Part shown: positions 33,274-41,775 of the stretch, piece after piece
How the letters are laid out: every line of letters begins with the position of its first letter
How positions within the stretch are numbered: the stretch's first letter is position 1
Assembly: GCF_049723235.1 (NCBI RefSeq)
Contig: NZ_JBNARB010000012.1
Location: 1-64,000, forward strand
Length of the DNA: 64,000 bases
Direction: 5' to 3'
Origin: Thermovenabulum sp049723235
GTDB lineage: Bacteria > Bacillota > Thermosediminibacteria > Thermosediminibacterales > Thermosediminibacteraceae
The notes under the pieces: model-generated
Told to the model about the DNA's origin: nothing
The model's input: the letters and a program-made list of their open reading frames with translations, nothing else
The model's database searches: none
Made by a program: the position numbers and the translations under genes

Positions 33274-33723
33274 TTATCTTTTCGCCGTATTAACCTTGGC
33301 AGTGTTTACTAAGTAATCCAGGGCGTAGAGGTAGCCGTAAGGCCCGAGCCCTACAATGACGCCGTTTACAACCGGGCTTATTACCGATTTATGCCTGAAT
33401 TTTTCCCGGGAGAAGGTGTTTGACACATGCACTTCCACCGCGGGAAGGTCCACCGAGCAGAGGGCATCCCTTATGGCTATGCTGTAGTGGGTGTATGCCC
33501 CGGCGTTTATCACTATGCCGTTAGCCCAGTGCCTTGCGTTCTGAATCTCATCTATTATTCCCCCTTCGGAGTTGTGGTGTACTATGCGCACTTGTACACC
33601 TATCTCCTTAGCCTTCTTTATTATCATATCGTTGATTTCATCCAGGGTCATAATACCGTAGATATGGGGTTCCCTCGAACCGAGCAAATTCAGATTAGGT
33701 CCGTGAATCACCAGGATTTTCAT
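33274..33723 (-). CDS. aroQ: Type II 3-dehydroquinate dehydratase
   Basis: A 149-residue enzyme converting 3-dehydroquinate to 3-dehydroshikimate. Motifs: PNLNLLGSREPHIYG (Arg and catalytic Tyr), HHNSEGGIIDEI, INAGAYTHYSIAIRDAL and the catalytic His in VEVHVSNTFSREKFR. The start is ATG 33723 with AAGGAGGG about 8 bases upstream; the upstream frame extends into the aroKB overlap. It is the last gene of the pheA-to-aroQ operon and is followed by its terminator. Confidence 0.95.
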   Translation of the reverse strand: MKILVIHGPNLNLLGSREPHIYGIMTLDEINDMIIKKAKEIGVQVRIVHHNSEGGIIDEIQNARHWANGIVINAGAYTHYSIAIRDALCSVDLPAVEVHVSNTFSREKFRHKSVISPVVNGVIVGLGPYGYLYALDYLVNTAKVNTAKR

Positions 33724-35371
33724 CTCTTTTTCCCTCCTTTTCATCTATGACATTTTTCAGCAGGATTTTCAGATCCCCCGACAGTTTCTCGACAACCCTT
33801 ACATCCCCAATGTTATAAGGGACTATAAATCTTGGCCTTCCTGCTACCGCTTTTTTATCCCTCAAAAGAAAGTTTAGGATTTCTTCTTCATTTATTTGAA
33901 CGGGAAGCTCCTTTATTGAAACCGGCAGGTTGAAAAAAGTAAAAAGTTCTTTTACCCTCTCTAAATCCTTTTGAAGGTTATTACCCAATAAAATTGAGAG
34001 CTTAAAAGCCATGACCGTCCCTGCCGATACTGCCTGACCGTGGCTTACTTTATATCCCGAGGCCGCTTCCAATGCGTGCCCGAAGGTGTGGCCAAGGTTT
34101 AATATCATCCTCTTCCCTTCATCCCTCTCATCTTTTTCCACTATTTCCTTCTTGAACTTAATACATTCATAAACGATATTAAAGAGGGTTTCGGGATCTC
34201 TTTCCTTTATTTTTATGGCATTTTCTTCGATGTATTTAAAAAGCTCCCCCTGTAAAATAGCCGTTTTTATTACCTCTGCCATACCGTCGCCGAATATTTT
34301 GTCGGGAAGGGTAAAAAGGTGATTTATATCGGTAATCACCAAATCCGGCTGGTAAAACGCTCCTATTAGGTTTTTCCCTTCCCTGTGGTTTACCGCCACC
34401 TTGCCGCCAACGCTGGCATCCACCTGGGCTAAAAGGGTGGTAGGAACATAGACCCACTTTATCCCCCGCATATAGGTAGCTGCGGCAAAGCCTGCTACAT
34501 CCCCCGTTATTCCGCCTCCCAGGGCAATTACTAAGGAGCTTCTATCAACCCCGAGCTTTATAAATTCATCGTAGATTTTTGAAAGGGTATTTATATCCTT
34601 TTTTTCTTCCTCATCTTCTATAAAAACGGTTTTTATATCAAATCCTTTTTCTATGAAGACCTCCCTCAACGGAGAGCCGAAAAGCTGATTTATAACCGGG
34701 CTTGTTACTAATACAATACCGGAAAATCGATTTTCTTTTAAATAATCCGCTAAAGCTTCCTGCAGGATTTTAAATCCCACTACTACCCTGTAAATTTTAG
34801 ACTCGGATTTTACTGCGATTTCTTTTTTGATGGAAGAAGTCCTCTTTTCTTTCGGTAAGGATAATTTAGATATTATTTTTTCTGCAATTTTTTCCGGGTT
34901 TTCATCCCCATCCACCACTAAGTCCGCACCACCAAGATAAGTATTAATTCTTTCATAATAGAGCCTTATTAATTTTTCTTTTTTCTCTTTAATATCTTCG
35001 GCTTTTAAAAGAGGCCTCGTGTCATCCCCCTGCAGGCGCTTTAACAGGGTATCCAAAGGTGGATTTAAAAATACAACGGTGCCGCATTTCTTTAGGCTTT
35101 CTCTGTTTTGAGGGCGCATCAGCGTCCCACCTCCGAGCGCGATAACCGAATTTTTAAGTTCTGCGACTTTTATTGTGAGCTTCGATTCTATTTCCCTGAA
35201 TTTTTCTTCACCAAATTTTTGAAATATCTCCGGAATGGTCATCCTTTCGGTTTCTTCAATTAATATATCAAGATCCAAAAAAGGCCGGTTGAGCTTTTTT
35301 GCTAACATCCTCCCGACGGTGGTTTTTCCACTCCCCGAAAGGCCGCTTAATACAACGTTTTTTTCTACCAT
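33695..35371 (-). CDS. aroKB: Bifunctional shikimate kinase / 3-dehydroquinate synthase
   Basis: A 558-residue fusion. Residues 1-165 are shikimate kinase: Walker A GLSGSGKTTVGRML (about 10-23), DLDILIEE, and ALGGGTLMRP. Residues about 190-550 are dehydroquinate synthase: LGGGITGDVAGFAAATYMRG, HREGKNLIGAFYQPD, and zinc ligands in NLGHTFGHALEA. The activities are not consecutive (steps 2 and 5 of the pathway), but similar fusions are known, for example in Thermotoga. I choose ATG 35371 (MVEKN) with AGGGGGG upstream; a longer frame reaching 35461 lies wholly over aroC and has no homology. It overlaps aroQ and aroC. Confidence 0.95.
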   Translation of the reverse strand: MVEKNVVLSGLSGSGKTTVGRMLAKKLNRPFLDLDILIEETERMTIPEIFQKFGEEKFREIESKLTIKVAELKNSVIALGGGTLMRPQNRESLKKCGTVVFLNPPLDTLLKRLQGDDTRPLLKAEDIKEKKEKLIRLYYERINTYLGGADLVVDGDENPEKIAEKIISKLSLPKEKRTSSIKKEIAVKSESKIYRVVVGFKILQEALADYLKENRFSGIVLVTSPVINQLFGSPLREVFIEKGFDIKTVFIEDEEEKKDINTLSKIYDEFIKLGVDRSSLVIALGGGITGDVAGFAAATYMRGIKWVYVPTTLLAQVDASVGGKVAVNHREGKNLIGAFYQPDLVITDINHLFTLPDKIFGDGMAEVIKTAILQGELFKYIEENAIKIKERDPETLFNIVYECIKFKKEIVEKDERDEGKRMILNLGHTFGHALEAASGYKVSHGQAVSAGTVMAFKLSILLGNNLQKDLERVKELFTFFNLPVSIKELPVQINEEEILNFLLRDKKAVAGRPRFIVPYNIGDVRVVEKLSGDLKILLKNVIDEKEGKRDENPGDSRT

Positions 35372-36453
35372 CGGCTGCCCCCCTTTTCCTCCAGCAAAGC
35401 ATCGGCTAAAACCAGAGCTACCATGGATTCGGCCACCACCGCAGCCGATCCTACCGCGCATACATCGGACCTTTCGAAATGGGCTAAGGTTTTTTCCATC
35501 GTCCTTAAATCTACTGACGGCAGGGGGTTTTGAAGGGTGGGTATTGGCTTCATGGCTGCCCTTATAAAAATTATTTCTCCGTTGCTCATTCCGCCTTCTA
35601 TTCCCCCCGCGTTATTTGTAAGCCTTTTTTCACCGCCTATTATATCGTGGGCTTTGCTTCCAAAAAGGTTTGCCACTTTAAATCCCAGGCCTATTTCCAC
35701 TCCCTTTATCCCCGGAATGCTCATAACCGCCGCTGTAAGCCTTGAGTCGAGCCTCCTATCCCAGTGGACGAAACTGCCGAGCCCTGCGGGCACATTTACC
35801 GCAGCCACTTCAAAAACCCCGCCCAGGGTATCCCCTTTTTCTCTTGCTTCATCTATTATTTCCTTCATTTTTTGAGAAGCTATAAGGTCGGGACACCGCA
35901 CCTCGGACTTTTCCGCGAGTTCAAAAAGGTTAAGGGCTGTTCTTTTTTCCTTCATCCTTTCTTCTTCGGGAGGAAGATCTGCAAAAATTTCTCCGATGCT
36001 GATAACCCAGCTTACTACCCTTACCCCGGCTTTTTCTAAAAGTTTTTTTGCAAAATACCCGCAGGCAACCCTTGCCGCAGTCTCCCTGGCGCTTGCTCTT
36101 TCGGCTACGGGCCTGCAGTCGTTAAATTCGTATTTTAAAGCTCCGGGATAATCCGCATGACCGGGACGAGGTGAAAATATGGGCACGTATTTTCCCTTCC
36201 AGTTTTCGTAATCTTTATTTTTCAATACCACAGCTATGGGAGCTCCCGTTGTTTTACCGTTTAAGACCCCAGATATTATTTCAAACTCGTCGTCCTCTAT
36301 ATTTGCCCTTTTGCCCCTTCCGTAACCCTTCCTTCTCCTGGAAAGCTCCGATAAAAGCTCTTTTTCATCCACATCAATTCCGGCAGGCATACCTTCCAGG
36401 ATCGCCACCAATCCTTTACCGTGGGACTCTCCGGCCGTTAAAAATCTCAGCAT
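35365..36453 (-). CDS. aroC: Chorismate synthase
   Basis: A 362-residue FMNH2-dependent enzyme making chorismate from EPSP. Motifs: TAGESHGKGLV at the N-terminus, RRKGYGRG, the RASARETAARVACG signature (about 122-135), and NNAGGIEGGMSNGE with AAMKPIPT near 300. The start is ATG 36453, whose first base is the last base of the aroE TAA stop (TAATG), so the two are coupled. Operon order and overlap suggest cotranscription throughout. Confidence 0.97.
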   Translation of the reverse strand: MLRFLTAGESHGKGLVAILEGMPAGIDVDEKELLSELSRRRKGYGRGKRANIEDDEFEIISGVLNGKTTGAPIAVVLKNKDYENWKGKYVPIFSPRPGHADYPGALKYEFNDCRPVAERASARETAARVACGYFAKKLLEKAGVRVVSWVISIGEIFADLPPEEERMKEKRTALNLFELAEKSEVRCPDLIASQKMKEIIDEAREKGDTLGGVFEVAAVNVPAGLGSFVHWDRRLDSRLTAAVMSIPGIKGVEIGLGFKVANLFGSKAHDIIGGEKRLTNNAGGIEGGMSNGEIIFIRAAMKPIPTLQNPLPSVDLRTMEKTLAHFERSDVCAVGSAAVVAESMVALVLADALLEEKGGSRW

Positions 36454-37337
36454 TAAAACCACCAGCTTCCCGCTATGCTTTCCAGTACTTTTCTCATGAC
36501 ATCAGCAGGTGCTTTTTCCCCCGTAAAAATTTCGAAGGCAAAGACCCCCTGCCAGAGAAGCACTTCAATGCCGCTAACCCCAATGAAACCTTTTTCGGCG
36601 GCCCTTTTAAAAAGCCTGCCGGGTCTTTCGCCGTAGCTCAGGTCGCAGAAAATTTTTTCTTTGTTTTCGTTACCTTCGAGAAATTCCTGGTATAATGCCG
36701 CCCCTTCTTCCGGAATACAGCTAACTACAATGTTTGATTCTTTTACAATGTCGAAAACTTCCTTTTTATCTTTGACATAGAGAGCTGAAAACTCAATTCC
36801 ATCAAACTTTGTTTTCAAATCGTCCACCATTTTTTTCGCTTTTTCTACATTGCGGTTCACCACCGCTATTTTTTTCATTTTCCAGGAAGCCAAAGCTGCG
36901 GCACAGCCGGCGGCTGCTCCACCGGCGCCGAATATTACCGCTATATCTTTTTTAAATTCACCCTTCGCCCTTTCCGAAAGGGATTTTAAAAGCCCCGGGG
37001 CATCGGTGTTATATCCTTTAATAACGGTTTTACCATCCTTTCTCTCGAAAACTACGGTGTTTACCGATGAGCTTTTTTGAGCAAAATCATCAACTTCATC
37101 GCACATTAAATACACATCCCCTTTATGGGGCATGGTGACGTTAAACCCCACCATTTTTTGAGAAGCCAAATGAAAAAATTCCTTTAATTCTTCCTGCGGC
37201 ACCGGGATGGCTTCGTACCTCCAGGGTATGTTCAATTCCTTCAACGCTGCATTTTGCATAGGAGGAGAAAAAGTTTTCAAAAGCGGCCACCCGATTACTG
37301 CAAGTTCGGGAAGGTTTTTTATATCAAATTTGCCCAT
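36453..37337 (-). CDS. aroE: Shikimate dehydrogenase
   Basis: A 294-residue NADPH-dependent reductase of 3-dehydroshikimate. Seen: the catalytic Lys in GFNVTMPHKGDVYL (near 71), NTDAPGLLKSL with the catalytic Asp, and the nucleotide loop IFGAGGAAAGCAAAL near 135-149. The usual GxPxxHSxSP substrate motif reads GWPLLKTFSPPMQNAAL, so the HS pair is replaced by KT; Ser of SP is kept. It overlaps aroA by 14 bases. Confidence 0.93.
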   Translation of the reverse strand: MGKFDIKNLPELAVIGWPLLKTFSPPMQNAALKELNIPWRYEAIPVPQEELKEFFHLASQKMVGFNVTMPHKGDVYLMCDEVDDFAQKSSSVNTVVFERKDGKTVIKGYNTDAPGLLKSLSERAKGEFKKDIAVIFGAGGAAAGCAAALASWKMKKIAVVNRNVEKAKKMVDDLKTKFDGIEFSALYVKDKKEVFDIVKESNIVVSCIPEEGAALYQEFLEGNENKEKIFCDLSYGERPGRLFKRAAEKGFIGVSGIEVLLWQGVFAFEIFTGEKAPADVMRKVLESIAGSWWF

Positions 37338-38643
37338 CGATTTCGCCCCCTTTTACCACATTATTGAGTATATCAAAAAAGCCCGGAAAGGATATGGCTA
37401 CGCAGTAGGCATCTTTTATTTTTGATATGCCTTTTACCGAAATTGCCGTGACCGCCATAGCCATGGCTATGCGGTGGTCTTTGAAGCTTTCCACTTCGGC
37501 AGGTTTAAGGTTTTTGCTGCCCTCAATTACCATGCCGTCTTCCAGTTCTTCGATTTTTGCCCCAAAACGCCGAAGATTTTGCACCATAGCCTTTATCCTG
37601 TCGCTTTCCTTTACCCTGAGCTCCGATGCGTTTTTTATCACCGTCTCTCCTTCCGCAAAGCAGGCTGCCACCGCAATGACAGGTATTTCATCGATAAGCC
37701 TTGGGATTATATCGCCTTCCACCCGGGTGCCCTTCAAGCCGCCGCCTTCAATTAATATATCGGCTATTTTTTCGCCGTTTAGTTCCCTTTCATTTAATAC
37801 TTTAAGGCTGCATCCCATATTTAAAAGCACATCAATTATACCCGTCCGCGTAGGGTTTACCCCCACATCCTTTATTAAAAGCTTTGAGCCTTCGTTTATC
37901 GCCGCAGCCACCATGAAAAAGGCTGCGGAAGATATATCACCGGGCACCACCACATCGCTTCCGGTAAGTTTTTCTACCGGTGCTACCGTAACTTGATTAC
38001 CTTTAACGGTTACGTTTCCACCAAAGTAAGACAGCATCCTTTCCGTATGGTCCCGGGTTTTGTGTTTTTCTACGACGGTAGTTTCTCCATCGGCGTATAA
38101 ACCTGCCAGCAATACCGCCGATTTTACCTGGGCGCTGGCCACCGGCATTTCATAACTTATGCCTTTAAGCCGGCCGCCCCGTATTTTAAGCGGTGCAAAC
38201 TTACCATCCACCGTGCATTCTACCTTCGCTCCCATTAGCCGAAGGGGTAATGCCACCCTTTCCATGGGCCTTTTCTTTAAGGATTCATCCCCTGTAATAA
38301 TCACTTCAAAATCCTGCCCTGCTAAAATCCCTGAAAGGAGCCTCATGGTGGTCCCCGAATTTCCGGCATCCAAAATAGTTTCCGGTTTTTTCAGCTCTTT
38401 TAGCCCTGCACCCTTTATTATCAAAGTCGTTTCATCGACAAATTTTATATCAACGCCCATTTTCCTGAAACAATCTACTGTCCTTTTACAGTCATCGGCG
38501 GGCAAAAACCTTTCAATCCTCGTACTTCCTTCGGAAATCGCCCCCAGAATCACGCCTCTGTGGGAAATGGATTTGTCCGGAGGAGGGGTAATGGTCCCTT
38601 TTATTACCTTTTCCCCTTCAATCAGCACATCCACCCTGTTCAC
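37324..38643 (-). CDS. aroA: 3-phosphoshikimate 1-carboxyvinyltransferase (EPSP synthase)
   Basis: A 439-residue two-domain inside-out alpha/beta barrel enzyme. Motifs: PPPDKSISHRGVILGAI (about 21-37), DAGNSGTTMRLLSGILAG (near 94-111), GDISSAAFFMVAA (near 237), the catalytic Asp in IDEIPVIAVAACFAEG (near 315), RVKESDRIKAM and DHRIAMAMAV. It overlaps tyrA by 26 bases and aroE by 14. The LAGQ and DAGNSGTTMR pattern suggests a class II-like variant by sequence, but I cannot assign glyphosate sensitivity with certainty. Confidence 0.96.
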   Translation of the reverse strand: MNRVDVLIEGEKVIKGTITPPPDKSISHRGVILGAISEGSTRIERFLPADDCKRTVDCFRKMGVDIKFVDETTLIIKGAGLKELKKPETILDAGNSGTTMRLLSGILAGQDFEVIITGDESLKKRPMERVALPLRLMGAKVECTVDGKFAPLKIRGGRLKGISYEMPVASAQVKSAVLLAGLYADGETTVVEKHKTRDHTERMLSYFGGNVTVKGNQVTVAPVEKLTGSDVVVPGDISSAAFFMVAAAINEGSKLLIKDVGVNPTRTGIIDVLLNMGCSLKVLNERELNGEKIADILIEGGGLKGTRVEGDIIPRLIDEIPVIAVAACFAEGETVIKNASELRVKESDRIKAMVQNLRRFGAKIEELEDGMVIEGSKNLKPAEVESFKDHRIAMAMAVTAISVKGISKIKDAYCVAISFPGFFDILNNVVKGGEIDGQI

Positions 38644-39505
38644 CCCTTTTTAGATATTCCCGGGCTTTAAAAAGAAAGTTTTTAATCCTTTTATCGTCTT
38701 CTTTTTCTAAATAATTTCTTATATATTCGAGTTTGTCAATAAAAATTGAAATTGACTTAATTAATTCGTCCCGGTTGCTGAGCAAAATATCCACCCATAT
38801 TTCCGGCGATGAACGGGCAATTCTCGTGGTATCCTTTAATCCCCTTCCGGCAAATCTTAGAATTTTACCGTTTTCGTCTATTTCGCTCAAGGTGTTCCCA
38901 AGGCAGGTAGCAGCAACCTGTGGAAGATGGCTCACCGCTGCCACAACTTTATCGTGTTCCACTGGAGAAAGAATATATACCATAGCCCCCAGCGCTTCAA
39001 TAAGGGATATTAATTCTTCCAGGATTTTATCCGGTGTATCGTTATGGGGAGTCAATATCCAGGAACATCCTTTGAATAAATTTTCGTCGCTCCATCCATA
39101 CCCGCTTTCGTGGGAACCCGCCATGGGATGCCCTCCGATAAAATGAATTTTCTCATTTACTACCTTTTGAGCCGATTCCACTATTTGCCTTTTTGTGCTC
39201 CCTGTGTCGGTAATTATACAGCCTTCTTTTAAAAAGGGCTGGATTTTTTCTATTGTCGATACTATCCTGAAAACCGGCGTGCAGACGAATACTGCATCGG
39301 CTCTCCTTAACGCTTCAAAGAGCTCTTCATCACCGGTATTTATATTAAAACTGTCCTTAGAGATAACATTATCTTTTAAGGCCTGCTGTAATGTCTCATC
39401 ATCCTTATCCACACCTATTACATCATAACCCAGTGATTTAAAAGCCTTTGCGATGGACCCCCCTATTAAGCCCAATCCTACTACAGCTATTTCCTTTATG
39501 TTCAT
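38618..39505 (-). CDS. tyrA: Prephenate dehydrogenase
   Basis: A 295-residue NAD-dependent enzyme for tyrosine synthesis. Nucleotide loop VVGLGLIGGSIAKA (about 7-20), substrate motif FIGGHPMAGSHESG (near 130) and VAAVSHLPQVAAT (near 198, His-containing). It has neither a chorismate mutase domain nor a C-terminal ACT domain, so it is probably not feedback regulated through ACT. The start is ATG 39505 with GGAAGGA upstream; the longer frame runs back over aroF. There is a single base between aroF stop and this start. Confidence 0.93.
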   Translation of the reverse strand: MNIKEIAVVGLGLIGGSIAKAFKSLGYDVIGVDKDDETLQQALKDNVISKDSFNINTGDEELFEALRRADAVFVCTPVFRIVSTIEKIQPFLKEGCIITDTGSTKRQIVESAQKVVNEKIHFIGGHPMAGSHESGYGWSDENLFKGCSWILTPHNDTPDKILEELISLIEALGAMVYILSPVEHDKVVAAVSHLPQVAATCLGNTLSEIDENGKILRFAGRGLKDTTRIARSSPEIWVDILLSNRDELIKSISIFIDKLEYIRNYLEKEDDKRIKNFLFKAREYLKRGEQGGCAD

Positions 39506-39506
39506 A

Positions 39507-40520
39507 TTAAAGCGTCCTTCCCATAATAGGAGCAAGGGTTTTTAATTCTTGGCATAAATTCTCAAATTTTTCGGGATTCAGCGATTGAGGTCCATCCGAA
39601 AGGGCTTCTTTGGGGTTGGGGTGCACTTCTATCATAAGCCCATCGGCTCCTGCAGCCATTGCCGCCCTGCTCATGGGGGCTACCCAGCGCCAGCTGCCGG
39701 TGCCGTGGCTCGGATCAACTATTACGGGTAAATGGCTAATATGCTTTATAATAGGCACAGCGCTTATATCCAGGGTATTTCTCGTCATGGGTTCGTAAGT
39801 TCTTATTCCCCTTTCGCATAAAATTACATTAAAGTTACCCTCGTTCATGATGTATTCGGCAGCATTAAGCCATTCTTCAATGGTGGCAGCTATGCCTCTT
39901 TTTAAAAGAACGGGTTTCCCTGTTTTGCCCACTTCCTTTAAAAGCTGGAAGTTCTGCATGTTGCGCGCTCCTATTTGAAGTATATCGGCGTACTGGGAAA
40001 CCAGTTTCACCGCATCTTGGCTCATCACTTCCGTTACCACCGGAAGCCCGGTTATTTCCTTAGCTTTTGCCAGGATTTTTAATCCTTCTTCGCCGATGCC
40101 CTGAAAGGAGTAAGGGGATGTCCTGGGCTTATATGCCCCGCCCCTTAAGATTTTTGCCCCGCACCTTTTTACAATTTGAGCCGTTTCTATAAGCTGTTCT
40201 TCGCTTTCTACGGCACAGGGCCCTGCTATTATAACAAAGTTGTTGCTTCCTATTTCCACATCTCCTACCTTTACCACCGTGGATTCGGGTTTAAAGCTTC
40301 TGCTGGCAAGTTTATACGGCTCCATTATAGGTACGGTTTTTTCAACTCCCTCCAAAAGTTCTATCGGTTTATCCTGCAGCTTTCTCCTGTCACCTATTAC
40401 GCCTATAACCGTGACATCCATTCCTTTTGATACATGAACCCCAAGTCCGGCATTTTCAACCACCTCGCAAACCTTTTTTATCTGTTCTTCGGTAGCATTT
40501 TTCTGCATTACTATAATCAT
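39507..40520 (-). CDS. aroF: 3-deoxy-7-phosphoheptulonate (DAHP) synthase, type I-beta
   Basis: A 337-residue enzyme for the first committed aromatic step. Residues 1-70 are a ferredoxin-like regulatory domain of the Thermotoga maritima type (MIIVMQKNATEEQIKKV). The barrel has VIIAGPCAVESEEQL (about 93-107), RGGAYKPRTSPYSFQG, QIGARNMQNFQLL, VDPSHGTG and EVHPNPKEALSDGPQSL with the metal ligands Cys, His, Glu and Asp. The N-terminal domain is not a chorismate mutase domain. In Thermotoga it mediates inhibition by Tyr/Phe, which I expect here. It overlaps pheA by 4 bases. Confidence 0.96.
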   Translation of the reverse strand: MIIVMQKNATEEQIKKVCEVVENAGLGVHVSKGMDVTVIGVIGDRRKLQDKPIELLEGVEKTVPIMEPYKLASRSFKPESTVVKVGDVEIGSNNFVIIAGPCAVESEEQLIETAQIVKRCGAKILRGGAYKPRTSPYSFQGIGEEGLKILAKAKEITGLPVVTEVMSQDAVKLVSQYADILQIGARNMQNFQLLKEVGKTGKPVLLKRGIAATIEEWLNAAEYIMNEGNFNVILCERGIRTYEPMTRNTLDISAVPIIKHISHLPVIVDPSHGTGSWRWVAPMSRAAMAAGADGLMIEVHPNPKEALSDGPQSLNPEKFENLCQELKTLAPIMGRTL

Positions 40521-41389
40521 CCCTTTACCTCCTTTTGATCTCCCCCCGAAGGGGGATAATATTCTTTACCTTTCGGGTATGAACCGAGCAGTTTATAAAA
40601 AGTAGAGTTTTCCTTTACCTTTTCGAGAACTTTCTTTAATATTTTGTCCTCCCTGTGCCCTTCTACTTCAAGAAAAAAGATATATTCTCCAAGAATCCTC
40701 TTTGAAGGCCTTGACTCTATTTTTGTAAGATTAATATTTTCTTCTGCGAAAAATCCGAGGACTCTGTAAAGCCTCCCCGGTTTATTTTCCGTGGAAAACA
40801 CCAAGGAAGTTTTATCGCTTCCCGTGGGCGATTCATCCTCCTTCGAAAGAACAATAAACCTTGTATAGTTTTCCGCGCAATCCTGAATATCCTCAGCCAG
40901 CATCAAGAGATTGTAAATTTCAGATAACCTCCTGCTGCCTATGGCTGCGCAGGGAATTTGGGATTGAAGCACTTTTTTAGCCGCCCGGGACGTGCTCCCG
41001 CTCTCTTTGATCACTGCACCCGGCATTCTACTATATAAAAATTCCCTGCACTGGTAAAGGGCTTGAGGATGAGAGTAAACTATTTTTATATTTTCAAGAG
41101 GATACATTTTCTTAGCAAAAAGGCAGTGCTTTACGGGCAGTACTATTTCTCCCTTTATTTTTATATCTTTTTTTTCCTTTATCAGCAAATCAATCGTAAT
41201 ATTTACCGAACCTTCGATAGAATTCTCTAAAGGAACGATGGCTTCATCTATATTAATCCCTATATCGGTTATCAGAGATTGTATATTGGGATATTCAATT
41301 TTTTTATATTCCTCCGCGTTTTCAATGTATATATTTGCCGCTTCTTCCGAAAAACTGCCTGCTGGTCCAAGGTATCCAACTTTTATCAT
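40517..41389 (-). CDS. pheA: Prephenate dehydratase
   Basis: A 290-residue monofunctional enzyme converting prephenate to phenylpyruvate. The catalytic domain (about 1-180) has GYLGPAGSFSEEAANIY, VPLENSIEGSVN and the catalytic Thr in ENYTRFIVL. The ACT domain (about 195-275) has the ESRP motif of Phe-responsive enzymes (LTKIESRPSK); the GALV part reads GRLY. No chorismate mutase domain. The start is ATG 41389 with GAAGGGG upstream. It is the first gene after the T-box leader. Confidence 0.95.
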   Translation of the reverse strand: MIKVGYLGPAGSFSEEAANIYIENAEEYKKIEYPNIQSLITDIGINIDEAIVPLENSIEGSVNITIDLLIKEKKDIKIKGEIVLPVKHCLFAKKMYPLENIKIVYSHPQALYQCREFLYSRMPGAVIKESGSTSRAAKKVLQSQIPCAAIGSRRLSEIYNLLMLAEDIQDCAENYTRFIVLSKEDESPTGSDKTSLVFSTENKPGRLYRVLGFFAEENINLTKIESRPSKRILGEYIFFLEVEGHREDKILKKVLEKVKENSTFYKLLGSYPKGKEYYPPSGGDQKEVKG

Positions 41390-41420
41390 TATATCCCCTT
41401 CTTTCGAAAAAAGTGTAAAA

Positions 41421-41690
41421 AAAAAACCCGCCCACAAAAGGGGCGAGTTTTTCCCGCGGTACCACCCTAATTGGCCTTAAAAGGCCCGCTCGTTTTTCGG
41501 GTACGAAGCAGAAAGCTTTTATACCCGCCTCATTTTAACGGCTGAGGTACCGTTGAAGCCTACTTAATTTCAGCCCACAGCTCCGGAGGGAACTTCGGAG
41601 GACTCCTTCATGCCGGCTCTCACCCGCCCGGCTCGCTGTAAATCGAGAGTCAACTTACTTTCCTCCATCACAGCTTTTTTCTTTTTATTT
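41421..41690 (-). ncRNA. T-box leader (probably tRNA-Phe responsive) of the aromatic operon
   Basis: The minus strand contains the T-box sequence AGGGTGGTACCGCG (41455-41468), a terminator stem CTCGCCC/GGGCGGG with a T10 run (41422-41447), and a long 5' Stem I with the GAGCCGGG...GTGAGAGCCGG distal region. The specifier position before CTCCGGAGCTG reads UUC (41590-41592), i.e. Phe. The base after it is C and not the usual purine, so the reading needs a structural check. Uncharged tRNA-Phe should allow readthrough into pheA. Confidence 0.92.
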
Positions 41691-41701
41691 TATTGGGAAA
41701 T

Positions 41702-41730
41702 ATTATATAAAGATTTTCTATATTTGTCAA
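41702..41730 (-). promoter_or_regulatory. Sigma-A promoter of the T-box/aromatic operon
   Basis: On the minus strand TTGACA (41725-41730), a 17-base spacer and TATAAT (41702-41707): a full consensus match. Transcription would start near 41695, at the beginning of the T-box leader. Confidence 0.92.
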
Positions 41731-41775
41731 TAAAAATTATTAAATTTTTTGAGTAAATTTTTACTTGCTAAAATA

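Noticed and set aside
35372..35461. Thirty extra N-terminal residues on AroKB
   Set aside because: They lie wholly within the aroC coding sequence, have no homology and lack a ribosome site; MVEKN at 35371 is the better start.
41421..41690. T-box region as a tRNA gene or as a tRNA synthetase leader
   Set aside because: The T-box core and terminator are clear, and the next gene is pheA, not a synthetase.
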